From positions 1 through 61,175 of the forward strand of contig CADBCZ010000030.1 of the NCBI GenBank assembly GCA_902793335.1: 61,175 nucleotides of DNA, in the 5' to 3' direction. The notes below the pieces were generated by a model. The model had not been told where the DNA came from, did not search any database, and saw only the letters and a program-made list of their open reading frames with translations. This stretch comes from an uncultured Lachnospiraceae bacterium (lineage in GTDB: Bacteria > Bacillota > Clostridia > Lachnospirales > Lachnospiraceae). This document shows, in pieces, positions 46,917-58,387 of this stretch. The number at the start of each line of letters is the position of its first letter. Position 1 is the stretch's first letter. The position numbers were made by a program, and so were the translations under genes.

Positions 46917-47684
46917 CTATAATTCAATTCCCGGAGCCTGTGATAGAATCTCGGGACCATTCTCTGTAATCAGAATGGTATTTTCATAGTGCGATGCCGG
47001 AAGATTATCTTCTGTAACAACTGTCCAGTCATCGTCTTCCCAATACACCTCATATGTTCCCATAGCAATCATCGGTTCAACAGCAATGGTCATTCCGGCA
47101 CATAACTTAGTGCCTCTTCTTTTTCCAACGAAATTTGGGACCTCCGGTTCTTCATGTAGCTTTGTACCGATACCATGACCTACAAGATCACGAACAACTC
47201 CGTATCCAAAGCTCTCACAATATTCCTGTATAGCTCTTGCGATATCTGAAATATGATTACCCGGTCTTGCCTGTTCAATTCCTTTAAAGAAGCTTTCCTT
47301 TGTAACTTTAACTAATTGCTTAACTTCTTCCGATGCCCCCGGCATTACCCAGGTTCTTGCCGAATCTGAATGATATCCCTTATAAATGACTCCAGCATCA
47401 AGACTGACGATATCGCCATCCTGAATAATTCTCTCTTTACTCGGAATACCATGTACCACTTCATCATTTACTGATACACATATTGATGCCGGATATCCGT
47501 TATAATTAAGAAAAGACGGTATACATCCGTAACTTCTGATTACTTCTTCGCCGATTTTATTAATGTCATATGTTGACATACCCGGACGAATCTGTTTTCT
47601 CATTTCCTCATGTGTAATCGCAAGTATTCTTCCTGCTTCTCGCATGAGTTCAATCTCTGATTTTGATTTAATTGAAACTGCCAT
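46917..47684 (-). CDS. map: methionine aminopeptidase type I
   Basis: 255 residues. Cleaves the N-terminal Met. Metal ligands in SLDAGVIYKGYHSDSART (two Asp), GHGIGTKLHEEP (His) and IAVEPM (Glu) then the last Glu-region HYENTILIT. Starts 3 bp after the adk stop. Confidence 0.96.
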   Translation of the reverse strand: MAVSIKSKSEIELMREAGRILAITHEEMRKQIRPGMSTYDINKIGEEVIRSYGCIPSFLNYNGYPASICVSVNDEVVHGIPSKERIIQDGDIVSLDAGVIYKGYHSDSARTWVMPGASEEVKQLVKVTKESFFKGIEQARPGNHISDIARAIQEYCESFGYGVVRDLVGHGIGTKLHEEPEVPNFVGKRRGTKLCAGMTIAVEPMIAMGTYEVYWEDDDWTVVTEDNLPASHYENTILITENGPEILSQAPGIEL

Positions 47685-47687
47685 TTT

Positions 47688-48338
<651 letters not shown>

Positions 48339-48451
48339 TTACCTCCTTCTTCTCTCTTTTTATTAATAATTGCAATTATGAATTTGAATTAAAATCAATT
48401 TAGGTCTACTAAATACTCCAAACTATATTTGTTTGTATATAACCACAAACA

Positions 48452-48604
48452 GCTACATAGTGTGATGTCAGTTTTTTAAAAAGACCCTTTGCAACCGTCG
48501 GTACTTAATGAGCTCACATGTAATGTTAGCGAATTTAGTACCGCTACGCCTGCAACGGAGCGAAAGAGTGTCTTATTCAAAGAACTGACTCACACACATG
48601 TAGC
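48452..48604. repeat. 153-bp inverted-repeat element between secY and adk
   Basis: Ends pair: GCTACATAGTGTGATGTCAG at the left with the reverse complement of CTGACTCACACACATGTAGC at the right; pairing continues through CAGTTnTTTnAAnAAGAC and an inner GGTACT/AGTACC. The whole element can fold as one imperfect hairpin, like a MITE or extragenic palindrome. It sits inside the spc operon. No gene seen. Confidence 0.65.
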
Positions 48605-48621
48605 GTACTTTGTAAAAAAAT

Positions 48622-49935
48622 TTAATTATTCAAGAAACCAGAATAGTTTCTAACAAGCATCTGAGACTCTAACTGCTTCATTGTCTCAAGAATTACTCCA
48701 ACTATAATGATAAGTGAAGTACCACCAAACGATACATCTGCATTAAACATTCCGTTGAAGAATATCGGAATAAGAGCAACTATCAAAAGTCCAATTACAC
48801 CGATCAAAACAATGTAGTTAAGAATCTTATTAAGATACTCCTGAGTTGGCTTACCAGGTCTGATACCCGGAATAAATCCGCCACTCTTCTTCATATTATT
48901 AGCAACTTCCATCGGATTAAATGTAATCGATGTATAGAAGTAAGCAAAGATAATATTAAGCAGGATGTAAATGATCAATCCAACTGATGCCCATGGATAT
49001 TCACGGTTGAACCAGTAATTCTGGTTAAGTCCCTGAAGAATCTTGCTTGCTGTAGTACCAACCTGAATATTAAATAAATTAATCATAATTGAAGGTACTG
49101 ATAAAAGCGATGCAGCAAAGATAATCGGGATAACTCCTGCTGTATTAACTTTAAGAGGGATGTAGCTTGACTGTCCTCCAGCCATCTTTCTACCCTGCAT
49201 CTTCTTAGAGTACTGAACAGGTATGCGACGTTCAGCATCCTGAAGTATTATTACAAGTATTGTTGTACCGATAACAACAAATACTATTATTGCAATAGCG
49301 ATGATTGCCTGTACCAAATCCTTGTTCTTTACAAACATCGTGTAAAGATTTGAAAAGTCATTTGGCATACGAGATACAATGTTGATCAAAAGTATTATTG
49401 ATATACCATTGCCGATACCCTTATCGGATATCCTTTCACCAAGCCACATAATAATGCAGCTTCCTGCTGTAAGTGTAACAATTACAGTAATAATGGCAAA
49501 TACTCCCGCATCTCCAAGTGCGCCCTGTCTTGAAAAACCGATTGAAAGACCGGCACTCTCTATTACCGCAAGCAGTATAGATACACAACGAGTAATCTGA
49601 TTCATTTTCTTTCTGCCATCTTCGCCGTCCCTGTTCATCTCCTCGAGTGCAGGAATCGCAATAGTGAGGAGCTGCATAATAATTGAAGATGTGATGTATG
49701 GTGTTACAGAAAGTGCAAACACTGACATAGAAAGGAATGAACCTCCGGTAAATGAATCAATAAAACTGAAAGAACTACCTACAACACTTTCAAGGTACGC
49801 CTTTACCTGAGCTACATCGATACCGGGAATCGGTATCTGGCAGCCCAGACGTACGATAACAAGTATCCAAAAGGTGTAGAATAATCTCTTTCTTATATGT
49901 TCAACTTTAAACGCATTTACTAAGGTTTTGAACAT
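48622..49935 (-). CDS. secY: preprotein translocase channel SecY
   Basis: 437 residues, ten membrane helices. Starts KVEHIRKRLFYTFWILVIVR; contains the plug region after PIPGID and cytosolic loop YSKKMQGRKMAGGQSSYIPL, IRPGKPTQEYL. Partner of SecA. Two bp after rplO. Confidence 0.97.
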   Translation of the reverse strand: MFKTLVNAFKVEHIRKRLFYTFWILVIVRLGCQIPIPGIDVAQVKAYLESVVGSSFSFIDSFTGGSFLSMSVFALSVTPYITSSIIMQLLTIAIPALEEMNRDGEDGRKKMNQITRCVSILLAVIESAGLSIGFSRQGALGDAGVFAIITVIVTLTAGSCIIMWLGERISDKGIGNGISIILLINIVSRMPNDFSNLYTMFVKNKDLVQAIIAIAIIVFVVIGTTILVIILQDAERRIPVQYSKKMQGRKMAGGQSSYIPLKVNTAGVIPIIFAASLLSVPSIMINLFNIQVGTTASKILQGLNQNYWFNREYPWASVGLIIYILLNIIFAYFYTSITFNPMEVANNMKKSGGFIPGIRPGKPTQEYLNKILNYIVLIGVIGLLIVALIPIFFNGMFNADVSFGGTSLIIIVGVILETMKQLESQMLVRNYSGFLNN

Positions 49936-49936
49936 A

Positions 49937-50377
49937 TTACATCACCTCTGCTTTTCCACCAAGCGCCTCAATCTTTTCCTTTGCTGATGCAGAAAATGCA
50001 TTAGCTTTAACTGTAAGCTTCTTAGTAAGTTCGCCATTTCCTAAGATCTTAACACCGTCTTTTGGATTGCTTACTATTCCTGCTCCTAATAATGTATCTA
50101 CTGATACCTCAGCGCCATCATCAAAAGCATTGAGTGCAGAAATGTTGATAGCAACGATTTCCTTAGAATTACGACAAGTAAATCCTCTCTTAGGAACTCG
50201 TCTGTATAATGGCATCTGACCACCTTCGAAACCAGGTCTTGTTGCTCCTGAACGAGCCTTCTGTCCCTTATGACCCTTACCTGCAGTCTTACCATTGCCT
50301 GAACCGTGACCACGGCCACGTCTGAAGTTATCGCTGTGCTTAGAACCCTCTGCCGGCTTTAATGTAGATAAATTCAT
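49937..50377 (-). CDS. rplO: 50S ribosomal protein L15
   Basis: 146 residues. [20 protein letters not shown] and [20 protein letters not shown] are L15 hallmarks. AAGGAGG upstream of the ATG. Confidence 0.97.
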   Translation of the reverse strand: MNLSTLKPAEGSKHSDNFRRGRGHGSGNGKTAGKGHKGQKARSGATRPGFEGGQMPLYRRVPKRGFTCRNSKEIVAINISALNAFDDGAEVSVDTLLGAGIVSNPKDGVKILGNGELTKKLTVKANAFSASAKEKIEALGGKAEVM

Positions 50378-50406
50378 GAACGCACACCTCCTTATCTGAT
50401 ATTATA

Positions 50407-50589
50407 TTAAATCTCTTCTACCTTTACTAAATGTCTTACCTGATCAGTCATTCCCTTAGTTGCTGCATTGTTAGGAAGCTCTACTGTATGATGAAGCTTT
50501 CTAAGTCCCAATGCTTCTAATGTTCTCTTATGTTTTGGAATAGCTCCGATAGGAGACTTTACTAAAGTAACTTTAACTTTATCTGCCAT
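50407..50589 (-). CDS. rpmD: 50S ribosomal protein L30
   Basis: 60 residues. VKVTLVKSPIGAIPKHKRTL and GLRKLHHTVELPNN. ATG at 50589 with GGAGG; an in-frame upstream start at 50610 is not used. Confidence 0.96.
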   Translation of the reverse strand: MADKVKVTLVKSPIGAIPKHKRTLEALGLRKLHHTVELPNNAATKGMTDQVRHLVKVEEI

Positions 50590-50610
50590 TTTGTAAATCC
50601 TCCTTATCAA

Positions 50611-51120
50611 TTAACCTAAAATCTCAGAAACTGACTTACCGCGAAGTCTTGCAACTTCCTCAGGTGTCTTTAAGTTTTTAAGTCCATCAATTGTAGCAAG
50701 TACAACGTTCTGCTTATTGTTTGAACCTAAAGACTTTGTACGGATATTCTTATAACCTGCAAGCTCAAGCACCTTACGTGCAGGACCACCTGCGATAATA
50801 CCTGTACCTTCTGGTGACTCTTTAAGTAATACGGATGCACTACCGAATTTACCTGTCCAGTCATGTGGAATACTTCCATTATCATTAATAGGTACTTCAA
50901 CTAAGCTCTTCTTAGCATCCTCTGTTCCCTTACGGATTGCTTCAGGAATCTCGGCTGCTTTACCAAGACCTGCACCAACATGGCCATTCTTGTCACCTAC
51001 AACTACAAGCGCAGCAAATCTCATGTTACGTCCACCCTTAACAACCTTGGTTACACGCTTAATTGCAACTACCTGTTCTTCTAATTCTAACTGACTAGCA
51101 TCAATAATAGTATGCTTCAT
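50611..51120 (-). CDS. rpsE: 30S ribosomal protein S5
   Basis: 169 residues. [19 protein letters not shown] then [27 protein letters not shown] upstream. Confidence 0.97.
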   Translation of the reverse strand: MKHTIIDASQLELEEQVVAIKRVTKVVKGGRNMRFAALVVVGDKNGHVGAGLGKAAEIPEAIRKGTEDAKKSLVEVPINDNGSIPHDWTGKFGSASVLLKESPEGTGIIAGGPARKVLELAGYKNIRTKSLGSNNKQNVVLATIDGLKNLKTPEEVARLRGKSVSEILG

Positions 51121-51138
51121 ATGTTGTTTTCCTCCTTA

Positions 51139-51507
51139 TTAGAATTCCAGACCAGCTTCTCTAGCTGCATCTGCTAACGCTTTAACTTTACCCTGATATA
51201 TAAAACCGCCTCTATCAAAGACAACTGTCTTAATACCTTTTTCCAATGCCTTCTCAGCAATAACCTTACCTACGTAAGCTGCTGCATCTACGTCATTAGT
51301 CTTTTCAAGTGCTGACTTAGCCTCTTTTGTATTAGTAGAAGCTGCCACAAGTGTATTCCCAACTGTATCGTCAATAATTTGAGCGTACATATGATTATTA
51401 CTTCTGAATACAGCTAAACGAGGTCTTTCTGGTGTACCAGAAAAGCGGTTACGAATACGTAAGTGCTTCTTAGCACGAACCTTACTTCTTGATTCTTTCT
51501 TAATCAT
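51139..51507 (-). CDS. rplR: 50S ribosomal protein L18
   Basis: 122 residues. [40 protein letters not shown]. Binds 5S rRNA. Confidence 0.97.
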   Translation of the reverse strand: MIKKESRSKVRAKKHLRIRNRFSGTPERPRLAVFRSNNHMYAQIIDDTVGNTLVAASTNTKEAKSALEKTNDVDAAAYVGKVIAEKALEKGIKTVVFDRGGFIYQGKVKALADAAREAGLEF

Positions 51508-51524
51508 CTATCTCACTCCTTTAA

Positions 51525-52064
51525 TTATTTCTTACCAGTCTTACCAACCTTGCGGCGGATAACTTCATCAGCATACTTAATACCTTTACCCTTATAAGGC
51601 TCAGGTCTTCTTGTATCTCTGATTTCTGCAGCATATTGGCCAACTTTTTCTTTGTCAATACCGGTTACGGTGATTGTGTTACCATCTACTTTTGATTCAA
51701 GACCTTCAGGATCTTCCATCTCAACAGGATGAGAATAACCTAAGTTAAGAACTAACTTCTTACCCTGCTTAGCAGCTCTGTAACCTACACCATTAACCTC
51801 TAATACTTTTGAATAACCTTCGGTTACACCGATTACCATGTTATTAATAAGTGTTCTTGTAAGACCATGTAAAGACTTCATCTTCTTAAGATCATTAGGT
51901 CTTGTTACAATTATCTCTTCACCTTCAAGTTTAATGTCCATTTCCTCAGGCAATACTCTAACCAGTGTACCCTTTGGTCCTTTTACAGTCACTTGATTAT
52001 TTTCTGCAATATCAACAGTTACGCCTGCTGGTACCGCGATAGGCATTCTTCCGATTCGTGACAT
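51525..52064 (-). CDS. rplF: 50S ribosomal protein L6
   Basis: 179 residues. [14 protein letters not shown] start and [19 protein letters not shown] near the end. Followed, after rplF's upstream neighbour rpsH, by an unusually long 142-bp spacer. Confidence 0.97.
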   Translation of the reverse strand: MSRIGRMPIAVPAGVTVDIAENNQVTVKGPKGTLVRVLPEEMDIKLEGEEIIVTRPNDLKKMKSLHGLTRTLINNMVIGVTEGYSKVLEVNGVGYRAAKQGKKLVLNLGYSHPVEMEDPEGLESKVDGNTITVTGIDKEKVGQYAAEIRDTRRPEPYKGKGIKYADEVIRRKVGKTGKK

Positions 52065-52108
52065 GCCGTTACCTCCTTAATATATACATATTATATTATA
52101 ATTAACTC

Positions 52109-52150
52109 GTCGGCTACTAAGTTCGCTTTTAGCTCACTAAGGGCGCCGAC
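52109..52150. repeat. inverted repeat in the rpsH-rplF spacer
   Basis: GTCGGC/GCCGAC arms with partial pairing of the interior (TTCGC...). The 142-bp spacer (52065-52206) is richer in GC than its flanks and has no gene. Confidence 0.4.
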
Positions 52151-52206
52151 ATGAATACGGCTAAGTTCAGCCTGCGCTTATTGCTTGGCTTCACTAAGCT
52201 CTCTTT

Positions 52207-52602
52207 CTACCAAACAAAAGCTAAAACTTCGCCGCCAACTTCAGCTGCACGAGCCTGCTTATCTGTAAGCACACCCTTGTTTGTAGAAATGATAGCAACT
52301 CCTAAACCACCTAATACTTTAGGAAGTTCGTCCTTGCCTGCATATACTCTAAGTCCAGGTTTAGAAATTCTCTTAATTCCTGTAATAACCTTTTCATTTT
52401 TATCCTTACCGTACTTAAGTGTTATACGGATAGTCTTAAATTTGCCTTCTTCAACCATCTCAACAGCTTTGATATAGCCCTCTTCTAAGAGAATGTTAGC
52501 AATTGCTTCCTTCATCTTTGAAGCAGGAACATCAACTGTATCATGTTTAGCAGTATTCGCATTACGAATTCTAGTAAGCATATCTGCGATTGGATCTGTC
52601 AT
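52207..52602 (-). CDS. rpsH: 30S ribosomal protein S8
   Basis: 131 residues. [20 protein letters not shown] start; [20 protein letters not shown] and LAFVW end. The second ATG (52602) has correct spacing from AAGGAGG; the first ATG is only 2-3 nt away from it. Confidence 0.96.
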   Translation of the reverse strand: MTDPIADMLTRIRNANTAKHDTVDVPASKMKEAIANILLEEGYIKAVEMVEEGKFKTIRITLKYGKDKNEKVITGIKRISKPGLRVYAGKDELPKVLGGLGVAIISTNKGVLTDKQARAAEVGGEVLAFVW

Positions 52603-52626
52603 TGTCATTTACCTCCTTCAAAAATT

Positions 52627-52812
52627 TTACCAGCTTGATTTCTTAACGCCCGGAATCTCACCCTTGTATGCTAACTCACGGAAGCAGATTCTACAAATTC
52701 CGTATTTTCTAAGCACTGCATGTGGACGTCCACAAACTTTACAACGAGTATATTCTCTTGTTGAGAATTTCTGTTTACGCTGTTGTTTAACAACCATAGA
52801 TTTCTTAGCCAT
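52627..52812 (-). CDS. rpsZ: 30S ribosomal protein S14, zinc type
   Basis: 61 residues. Zinc knuckles C24-C27 (CKVC) and C40-C43 (CRIC). This short type Z is the usual S14 in Firmicutes. Confidence 0.97.
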   Translation of the reverse strand: MAKKSMVVKQQRKQKFSTREYTRCKVCGRPHAVLRKYGICRICFRELAYKGEIPGVKKSSW

Positions 52813-52826
52813 GAATCTTCCTCCTA

Positions 52827-53366
52827 TTATTTCTTAAACGGCATACCGAATAAAGTAAGTAACTCACGAGCTTCCTCATCAGTCTTTGCGGTAGTAACGA
52901 AAATTATGTCCATACCTCTCACTTTATCTACCTTATCATACTCGATCTCAGGGAAAATCAACTGTTCCTTGATACCTAATGCATAATTACCTCTGCCATC
53001 AAATGCGTTCGGGTTGATTCCTCTAAAGTCTCTTACTCGTGGTAACGCAAGGTTGATCAAACGATCTGCAAACTCATACATTTTCTCGCCACGAAGAGTA
53101 ACTTTACATCCGATAGGCATACCCTCACGAAGCTTAAAGTTTGCAACAGATTTCTTAGCCTTAGTAACGACTGCCTTCTGTCCGGTGATTATCTCTAAAT
53201 CCTGAACGGCTGTATCTAAAAGTTTATGGTTCTCCTTAGCTTCACCAACACCCATGTTGATAACGATCTTCTCAAGCTTAGGAACCTCCATAACGTTTTT
53301 GTAACCAAATTTCTTTGTCATAGCTTCTTTGATTTCGCTATTATACTGCTCTTTTAATCTACTCAA
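52827..53366 (-). CDS. rplE: 50S ribosomal protein L5
   Basis: 179 residues. [40 protein letters not shown]. The start codon is TTG with AAGGAGG upstream. Binds 5S rRNA. Confidence 0.96.
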   Translation of the reverse strand: MSRLKEQYNSEIKEAMTKKFGYKNVMEVPKLEKIVINMGVGEAKENHKLLDTAVQDLEIITGQKAVVTKAKKSVANFKLREGMPIGCKVTLRGEKMYEFADRLINLALPRVRDFRGINPNAFDGRGNYALGIKEQLIFPEIEYDKVDKVRGMDIIFVTTAKTDEEARELLTLFGMPFKK

Positions 53367-53388
53367 CTTCTGTAGCCTCCTTTCTTAA

Positions 53389-53706
53389 TTAGTCGATCTT
53401 TTCTAACTTACCATTCACTTTAGCTACACGAACTTTATCTTTCTTCTCGCCCTGGAAGCCTACGCGAACCGGCTTACCCTTGTGAACATACATTACGTTA
53501 GATATATCAATAGGTGATTCTTTCTCAATAATTCCACCCTGCTGGTTAGCCATAGAAGGTTTTGAATGCTTAAATACTTTGTTAACTCCTTCTACTAAAA
53601 CCTTATGATTCTTAACATCTACAGATAAAACCTTACCGGTCTTTCCTTTGTCTTTTCCGGCGATAACCTGTACAAGATCATCTTTTTTTATTTTACTAGT
53701 TGCCAT
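53389..53706 (-). CDS. rplX: 50S ribosomal protein L24
   Basis: 105 residues. KOW motif near the start: KKDDLVQVIAGKDKGKTGKV. AAGGAGG upstream. Confidence 0.97.
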   Translation of the reverse strand: MATSKIKKDDLVQVIAGKDKGKTGKVLSVDVKNHKVLVEGVNKVFKHSKPSMANQQGGIIEKESPIDISNVMYVHKGKPVRVGFQGEKKDKVRVAKVNGKLEKID

Positions 53707-53719
53707 CCTGACACCCTCC

Positions 53720-54088
53720 TTATAAAACTTCCGGTGCTAAAGAAACGATCTTCATGAACTTCTTATCTCTGAGCTCTCTAGCAACAGGCCCAAAAATACG
53801 TGTTCCTCTTGGATTCTGATCGTCCTTGATGATTACAGCAGCGTTCTCGTCGAATTTGATATATGATCCATCCTTACGGCGTGCACCCTTCTTTGTACGT
53901 ACAACAACTGCCTTTACTACGTCACCCTTCTTTACAACACCGCCTGGTGTTGCATCTTTAACAGAGGCAACGATGATATCTCCGATATTTGCATATCTTC
54001 TTGTTGAACCACCCAATACTCTGATGCAAAGAAGTTCCTTTGCTCCTGTATTGTCGGCAACTCTAAGTCTTGTTTCCTGTTGAACCAT
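53720..54088 (-). CDS. rplN: 50S ribosomal protein L14
   Basis: 122 residues. [20 protein letters not shown] start, [20 protein letters not shown]. Confidence 0.97.
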   Translation of the reverse strand: MVQQETRLRVADNTGAKELLCIRVLGGSTRRYANIGDIIVASVKDATPGGVVKKGDVVKAVVVRTKKGARRKDGSYIKFDENAAVIIKDDQNPRGTRIFGPVARELRDKKFMKIVSLAPEVL

Positions 54089-54105
54089 TTTCTTTGCCTC
54101 CTTAA

Positions 54106-54360
54106 TTATTTAGCTTTCTCTATGATCTCTACAAGTCTCCATCTCTTATCCTTTGATAAAGGTCTTGTCTCCATAACTCTTACGCGATCACCTTTGCGAC
54201 ACTCGTTGTTCTCATCATGAGCCTTTAACTTATAAGTTCTCTTCACGATTTTTCCATAAAGAGGATGCTTAACATTATCAACGATTGAAACAACAACTGT
54301 CTTATCCATCTTATCACTTGTTACAATTCCTACACGTGTTTTTCTTAGATTTCTTTCCAC
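54106..54360 (-). CDS. rpsQ: 30S ribosomal protein S17
   Basis: 84 residues, OB fold. [43 protein letters not shown] start with AAGGAGG. Confidence 0.97.
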   Translation of the reverse strand: MERNLRKTRVGIVTSDKMDKTVVVSIVDNVKHPLYGKIVKRTYKLKAHDENNECRKGDRVRVMETRPLSKDKRWRLVEIIEKAK

Positions 54361-54383
54361 CTGCTTTTCCTCCTTCCGATATA

Positions 54384-54587
54384 TTAAGCATTAGCCTTCT
54401 CAGTCATGATCGACTGAATTCTAGCAATATTTCTTCTTACCTCTTTAATTCTGCTTGTATTATCTAACTGGTTAGTTGCGTTCTGGAATCTTAAGTTAAA
54501 TAATTCCTTCTTAGCAGCTACTAACTCTGCACTTAACTCATCAACATTCTTAGACCTTAAGTCCTCACGAAATTCTTTAGTTTTCAC
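54384..54587 (-). CDS. rpmC: 50S ribosomal protein L29
   Basis: 67 residues. [36 protein letters not shown] use the GTG at 54587 (AAGGAGG, 8-nt spacing); an upstream GTG overlaps the ribosome-binding site. Start overlaps the rplP end by 11 nt. Confidence 0.95.
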   Translation of the reverse strand: MKTKEFREDLRSKNVDELSAELVAAKKELFNLRFQNATNQLDNTSRIKEVRRNIARIQSIMTEKANA

Positions 54588-55014
54588 TGCCTGCACCTCC
54601 TTCTAAATCTGCTTTAGAAACGATTTTACATTTAACCGGTAATTTATGTGTTGCAAGTCTTAAAGCCTCCTTTGCAACATCTTCCGGAACTCCTGCTATT
54701 TCAAACATAACGCGGCCTGGCTTAACAACTGCTACCCATCCTTCTACGTTACCTTTACCTTTACCCATACGAACTCCGATAGGCTTAGATGTATAAGGCT
54801 TATCCGGGAAAATCTTAATCCAAACTTTACCGGTACGTTTTACGTAACGAGTCATAGCAACACGGGCTGCCTCTATCTGGTTTGACTTAATCCAAGCCGG
54901 CTCCATAGCAACGATACCGAATTCACCATTGCTGATCTTGTTGCCTCTTGTAGCCTTACCGGCCATTGAACCTCTGAATTGCTTTCTATGCTTTGTTCTT
55001 TTTGGCATTAACAT
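54577..55014 (-). CDS. rplP: 50S ribosomal protein L16
   Basis: 145 residues. [40 protein letters not shown]. The ATG at 55014 overlaps the rpsC stop (TAATG); a second ATG two codons on is also possible. Confidence 0.97.
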   Translation of the reverse strand: MLMPKRTKHRKQFRGSMAGKATRGNKISNGEFGIVAMEPAWIKSNQIEAARVAMTRYVKRTGKVWIKIFPDKPYTSKPIGVRMGKGKGNVEGWVAVVKPGRVMFEIAGVPEDVAKEALRLATHKLPVKCKIVSKADLEGGAGSEN

Positions 55015-55679
55015 TATTTATCGCTCCCTTCCTTATTGTTCTTAGTCGGAAGTACTTCTCCGTGATAAATCCAAGTCTTAACTCCAACCTTACCATAGGT
55101 TGTGTCAGCCTCAGCGAAACCGTAATCAATATCTGCACGAAGTGTCTGAAGAGGAATTGTACCCTCGCTGTAGAACTCTGTACGAGCCATATCAGCACCA
55201 CCTAAACGTCCTGAAACAGATGTCTTAATTCCAAGTGCTCCAGTCTTCATTGTTCTTCCCATGCAAGACTTCATTGCACGACGGAAAGAAATACGATTCT
55301 CTAACTGAGCTGCGATGTTCTCAGCAACAAGCTGTGCATCTGCATCCGGCTTCTTAACTTCTTTAACATCTACCATCAACTTCTTATCTGTAAGCTTTGC
55401 AAGATCCTTCTTAAGGCTCTCGATTTCAGCACCACCCTTACCGATTACTACACCCGGCTTAGCAGTATAAACGATAACCTTTAATCTATCAGAAGCTCTT
55501 TCAATCTCAATCTTTGAAACCTGAGCACTGTAAAGTCTCTTCTTTAAGAACTTACGAATGTCATTATCTTCAACTAAGTTGTTTGCGAATTCGCCATCTT
55601 TTGTATCAGCATACCATCTGGAATCCCAATCCTTGATGATACCAACTCTCAAACCATGAGGATTAACTTTCTGTCCCAT
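55014..55679 (-). CDS. rpsC: 30S ribosomal protein S3
   Basis: 221 residues. [22 protein letters not shown]-domain [18 protein letters not shown], and [20 protein letters not shown]. Shares a base with the rplP start. Confidence 0.97.
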   Translation of the reverse strand: MGQKVNPHGLRVGIIKDWDSRWYADTKDGEFANNLVEDNDIRKFLKKRLYSAQVSKIEIERASDRLKVIVYTAKPGVVIGKGGAEIESLKKDLAKLTDKKLMVDVKEVKKPDADAQLVAENIAAQLENRISFRRAMKSCMGRTMKTGALGIKTSVSGRLGGADMARTEFYSEGTIPLQTLRADIDYGFAEADTTYGKVGVKTWIYHGEVLPTKNNKEGSDK

Positions 55680-55690
55680 TTCCTGCCTCC

Positions 55691-56077
55691 TTATCTTTCA
55701 TCAAGCACGATAGTAATGTGGCTTGTTCTCTTTTCAATTCTATAAGCTCTACCCTGTGCTCTTGGTTGAATTCTCTTCATTGTAGGACCTTTGTTCGCAT
55801 AACACTCTGCAATATAAAGGTCTTCCATCTTCATTCCGTTGTTATTCTCAGCATTTGCGATTGCTGATTTTAATAACTTCTCTATAACACTTGAAGCATA
55901 TCTTGGGTTATATGCTAAAATAGCAAGTGCGGTCTGTACATCCTTACCTCTGATGGCATCTAAAACGAAACATGCTTTGGTTACAGATACTCTGGCATAA
56001 GAAACCTTAGCCGAAGGTCTTGTATCCTTATTTGCATTTCTTTCTCTTTTTATCTGGGATCTATGTCCTTTTGCCAT
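55691..56077 (-). CDS. rplV: 50S ribosomal protein L22
   Basis: 128 residues. [46 protein letters not shown] upstream. Confidence 0.97.
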   Translation of the reverse strand: MAKGHRSQIKRERNANKDTRPSAKVSYARVSVTKACFVLDAIRGKDVQTALAILAYNPRYASSVIEKLLKSAIANAENNNGMKMEDLYIAECYANKGPTMKRIQPRAQGRAYRIEKRTSHITIVLDER

Positions 56078-56106
56078 GGATGAACCCTCCTTTCAAATCT
56101 TATCTA

Positions 56107-56388
56107 TTATCTTACCTTAGACTTCTTCTCGTCTTTACCATGTCCTCTGTATGTTCTTGTTGCAACAAACTCACCGAGCTTGTGACCAACCATATCCTCT
56201 GTCACATATACAGGCACATGTCTTCTTCCATCATATACTGCAATTGTATGTCCTACAAAGCTTGGGAATATGGTGGAACGACGTGACCAGGTCTTAACTA
56301 CCTGCTTGTCATTGCTAGCATTCATAGCATCAATTTTCTTTAATAAATGCTCATCTGCAAATGGTCCTTTTTTTAATGAACGAGCCAT
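56107..56388 (-). CDS. rpsS: 30S ribosomal protein S19
   Basis: 93 residues. [40 protein letters not shown]. Confidence 0.97.
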   Translation of the reverse strand: MARSLKKGPFADEHLLKKIDAMNASNDKQVVKTWSRRSTIFPSFVGHTIAVYDGRRHVPVYVTEDMVGHKLGEFVATRTYRGHGKDEKKSKVR

Positions 56389-56497
56389 ATTTCAAACCTC
56401 CTATATTATCATATCCTTTAATCAACTTAATCTCGCAAGTACGCACTTCGCGCTTTCTCGCTTGTTTCGCAAGCTCACTTGCTCGATGAAGGCTCGA

Positions 56498-56536
56498 AAA
56501 AAACAAATATCTGCTTCGCAGCTGCTTGTTTTTTTC
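56498..56536. terminator. terminator-like hairpin between rplB and rpsS
   Basis: Arms AAAAAAACAA and TTGTTTTTTT enclose CTGC-TTC-GCAG pairs, giving a U-run on either strand. It lies 5 bp beyond the rplB stop in the rplB-rpsS spacer (56389-56540). Inside an essential operon it may cause partial termination or attenuation. Confidence 0.55.
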
Positions 56537-56540
56537 TTCA

Positions 56541-57383
56541 CTACTTCACATTCTTTCCGTCTCTTGTTCTAACGATCATCTTGTTAGAGTGCTTATTCTT
56601 CTTACGAGTCTTAAGTCCAAGTGCCGGTTTACCCCATGGTGTACATGGACCTGGTCTACCAATACTTGTTCTTCCCTCACCACCACCGTGTGGATGGTCA
56701 TTAGGGTTCATTACGGAACCACGAACTGTAGGTCTGATACCCATATGGCGCTTACGTCCTGCCTTACCGATATTAACAAGACCATGCTCGATGTTACCAA
56801 CCTGACCGATTGTTGCACGTCCTGTAATCGGAACCATTCTCATTTCGCCTGAAGGTAAACGAAGGGTTGCATACTTTCCTTCTTTAGCCATAAGCTGTGC
56901 TGAATTTCCTGCTGAACGTACCAACTGTCCGCCCTTTCCAGGATATAACTCAATGTTGTGAATCTCTGTACCAACAGGAATATTCTCAAGTGGTAAGCAG
57001 TTTCCAACCTTGATATCTGCATTAGCACCGTTCATAAGCTTGTCGCCAACCTTAAGTCCAAGAGGAGCTAAGATATATGCCTTCTCACCATCTGCATAGT
57101 TGAGAAGTGCGATGTTAGCTGTTCTGTTTGGATCGTACTCGATTGATGCTACGATTGCAGGAATATCATCTTTTCTTCTCTTAAAGTCGATAATTCTATA
57201 TTTTCTTCTTGATCCACCACCGTGGTGTCTAACTGTAATCTTTCCCTGATTATTACGTCCGGCTGTCTTCTTTAAAGAAACTGTAAGGGACTTTTCAGGT
57301 GTATCCTTAGTGATAACCTCAAAGTCCAAACCGGTCATATTACGTCTGGAAGGTGTATATGGGTTATATGTCTTAATTCCCAT
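56541..57383 (-). CDS. rplB: 50S ribosomal protein L2
   Basis: 280 residues. [20 protein letters not shown] start and the peptidyl-transferase-proximal [23 protein letters not shown] at 57383 with AAAGGAG. Confidence 0.97.
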   Translation of the reverse strand: MGIKTYNPYTPSRRNMTGLDFEVITKDTPEKSLTVSLKKTAGRNNQGKITVRHHGGGSRRKYRIIDFKRRKDDIPAIVASIEYDPNRTANIALLNYADGEKAYILAPLGLKVGDKLMNGANADIKVGNCLPLENIPVGTEIHNIELYPGKGGQLVRSAGNSAQLMAKEGKYATLRLPSGEMRMVPITGRATIGQVGNIEHGLVNIGKAGRKRHMGIRPTVRGSVMNPNDHPHGGGEGRTSIGRPGPCTPWGKPALGLKTRKKNKHSNKMIVRTRDGKNVK

Positions 57384-57443
57384 TTTCTTTCTCCTTTCAA
57401 AATGCATTTATTATCACGCTTGCTTGCGTATGAGTTATATTAA

Positions 57444-57743
57444 TTAAAGACCTTCAAAAATCTCGATGTCTTTGCTGTCTGCTGTAAGCTGAACGATTGC
57501 TTTCTTAGACTTCGCTGTCTTTCCGTATACCATTCCTCGTCTCTTTGTCTTACCATCAAGATTCATGGTATTTACCTTGGCAACCTTAGTTCCTTCGAAC
57601 ATCTTCTCAACAGCCTCTTTAATCATTGACTTGTTAGCCTCAGGATGTACCTCAAATGTGTATTTCTTCTCTGACATAGCATCCATAGATTTCTCAGTAA
57701 TGATAGGTTTCTTTATAACGTCATAAAATTTGATATCTGCCAT
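57444..57743 (-). CDS. rplW: 50S ribosomal protein L23
   Basis: 99 residues. [20 protein letters not shown], and [17 protein letters not shown]. Located at the nascent-chain tunnel exit. Start shares a base with the rplD stop (TAATG). Confidence 0.97.
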   Translation of the reverse strand: MADIKFYDVIKKPIITEKSMDAMSEKKYTFEVHPEANKSMIKEAVEKMFEGTKVAKVNTMNLDGKTKRRGMVYGKTAKSKKAIVQLTADSKDIEIFEGL

Positions 57744-58363
57744 TATGCGTACACCTCCTCGATTGCTGCAACTGCATCCTTGGTGATAACAACTGTATCG
57801 TACTTAAGAATGTCGTATACGCTGATTGAGTTTGTAAGTGTAGTCTTGATATCAGGAACATTTCTTGCTGATAAAACTAAGTTCTGATCGTTATCCTTAG
57901 TGATAACCAATGCCTTAGCAACCTCAAGATTTCCAAGTACCTCTACAAACTTCTTTGTCTTAACTTCATCTAATTTGAACTCATCTAATACGATGAACTT
58001 CTCCTCATTTACTTTAGAAGTAAGTGCAGAACACATTGCTCCTGCCTTCTCTTTTTTATTCATTTTAACGGAATAATCTCTTGGCTTTGGTGCGAATACA
58101 ACTCCACCACCAGTCCACTGAGGAGATCTTGTAGAACCCTGTCTTGCATGACCTGTTCCTTTCTGTCTCCATGGCTTTCTTCCACCGCCACGAACCTCTG
58201 AACGAGTCTTTGCACTCTGTGTTCCCTGACGCTTAGCAGCAAGATGTGCCACAACTGCCTTGTGAACTAAATGTTCATTTACTTCTACACCAAACACTGC
58301 GTCATTAAGTTCTAATTTATCTACTTCCTTGCCTTCAGTGTTGTATACAGCTACTGTTGCCAT
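57743..58363 (-). CDS. rplD: 50S ribosomal protein L4
   Basis: 206 residues. [20 protein letters not shown] and [20 protein letters not shown] form the tunnel loop. In E. coli L4 represses the S10 operon; here the S10 leader has a long hairpin. Confidence 0.97.
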   Translation of the reverse strand: MATVAVYNTEGKEVDKLELNDAVFGVEVNEHLVHKAVVAHLAAKRQGTQSAKTRSEVRGGGRKPWRQKGTGHARQGSTRSPQWTGGGVVFAPKPRDYSVKMNKKEKAGAMCSALTSKVNEEKFIVLDEFKLDEVKTKKFVEVLGNLEVAKALVITKDNDQNLVLSARNVPDIKTTLTNSISVYDILKYDTVVITKDAVAAIEEVYA

Positions 58364-58387
58364 TGTCTATTCCTCCTTCCTTGCGAA

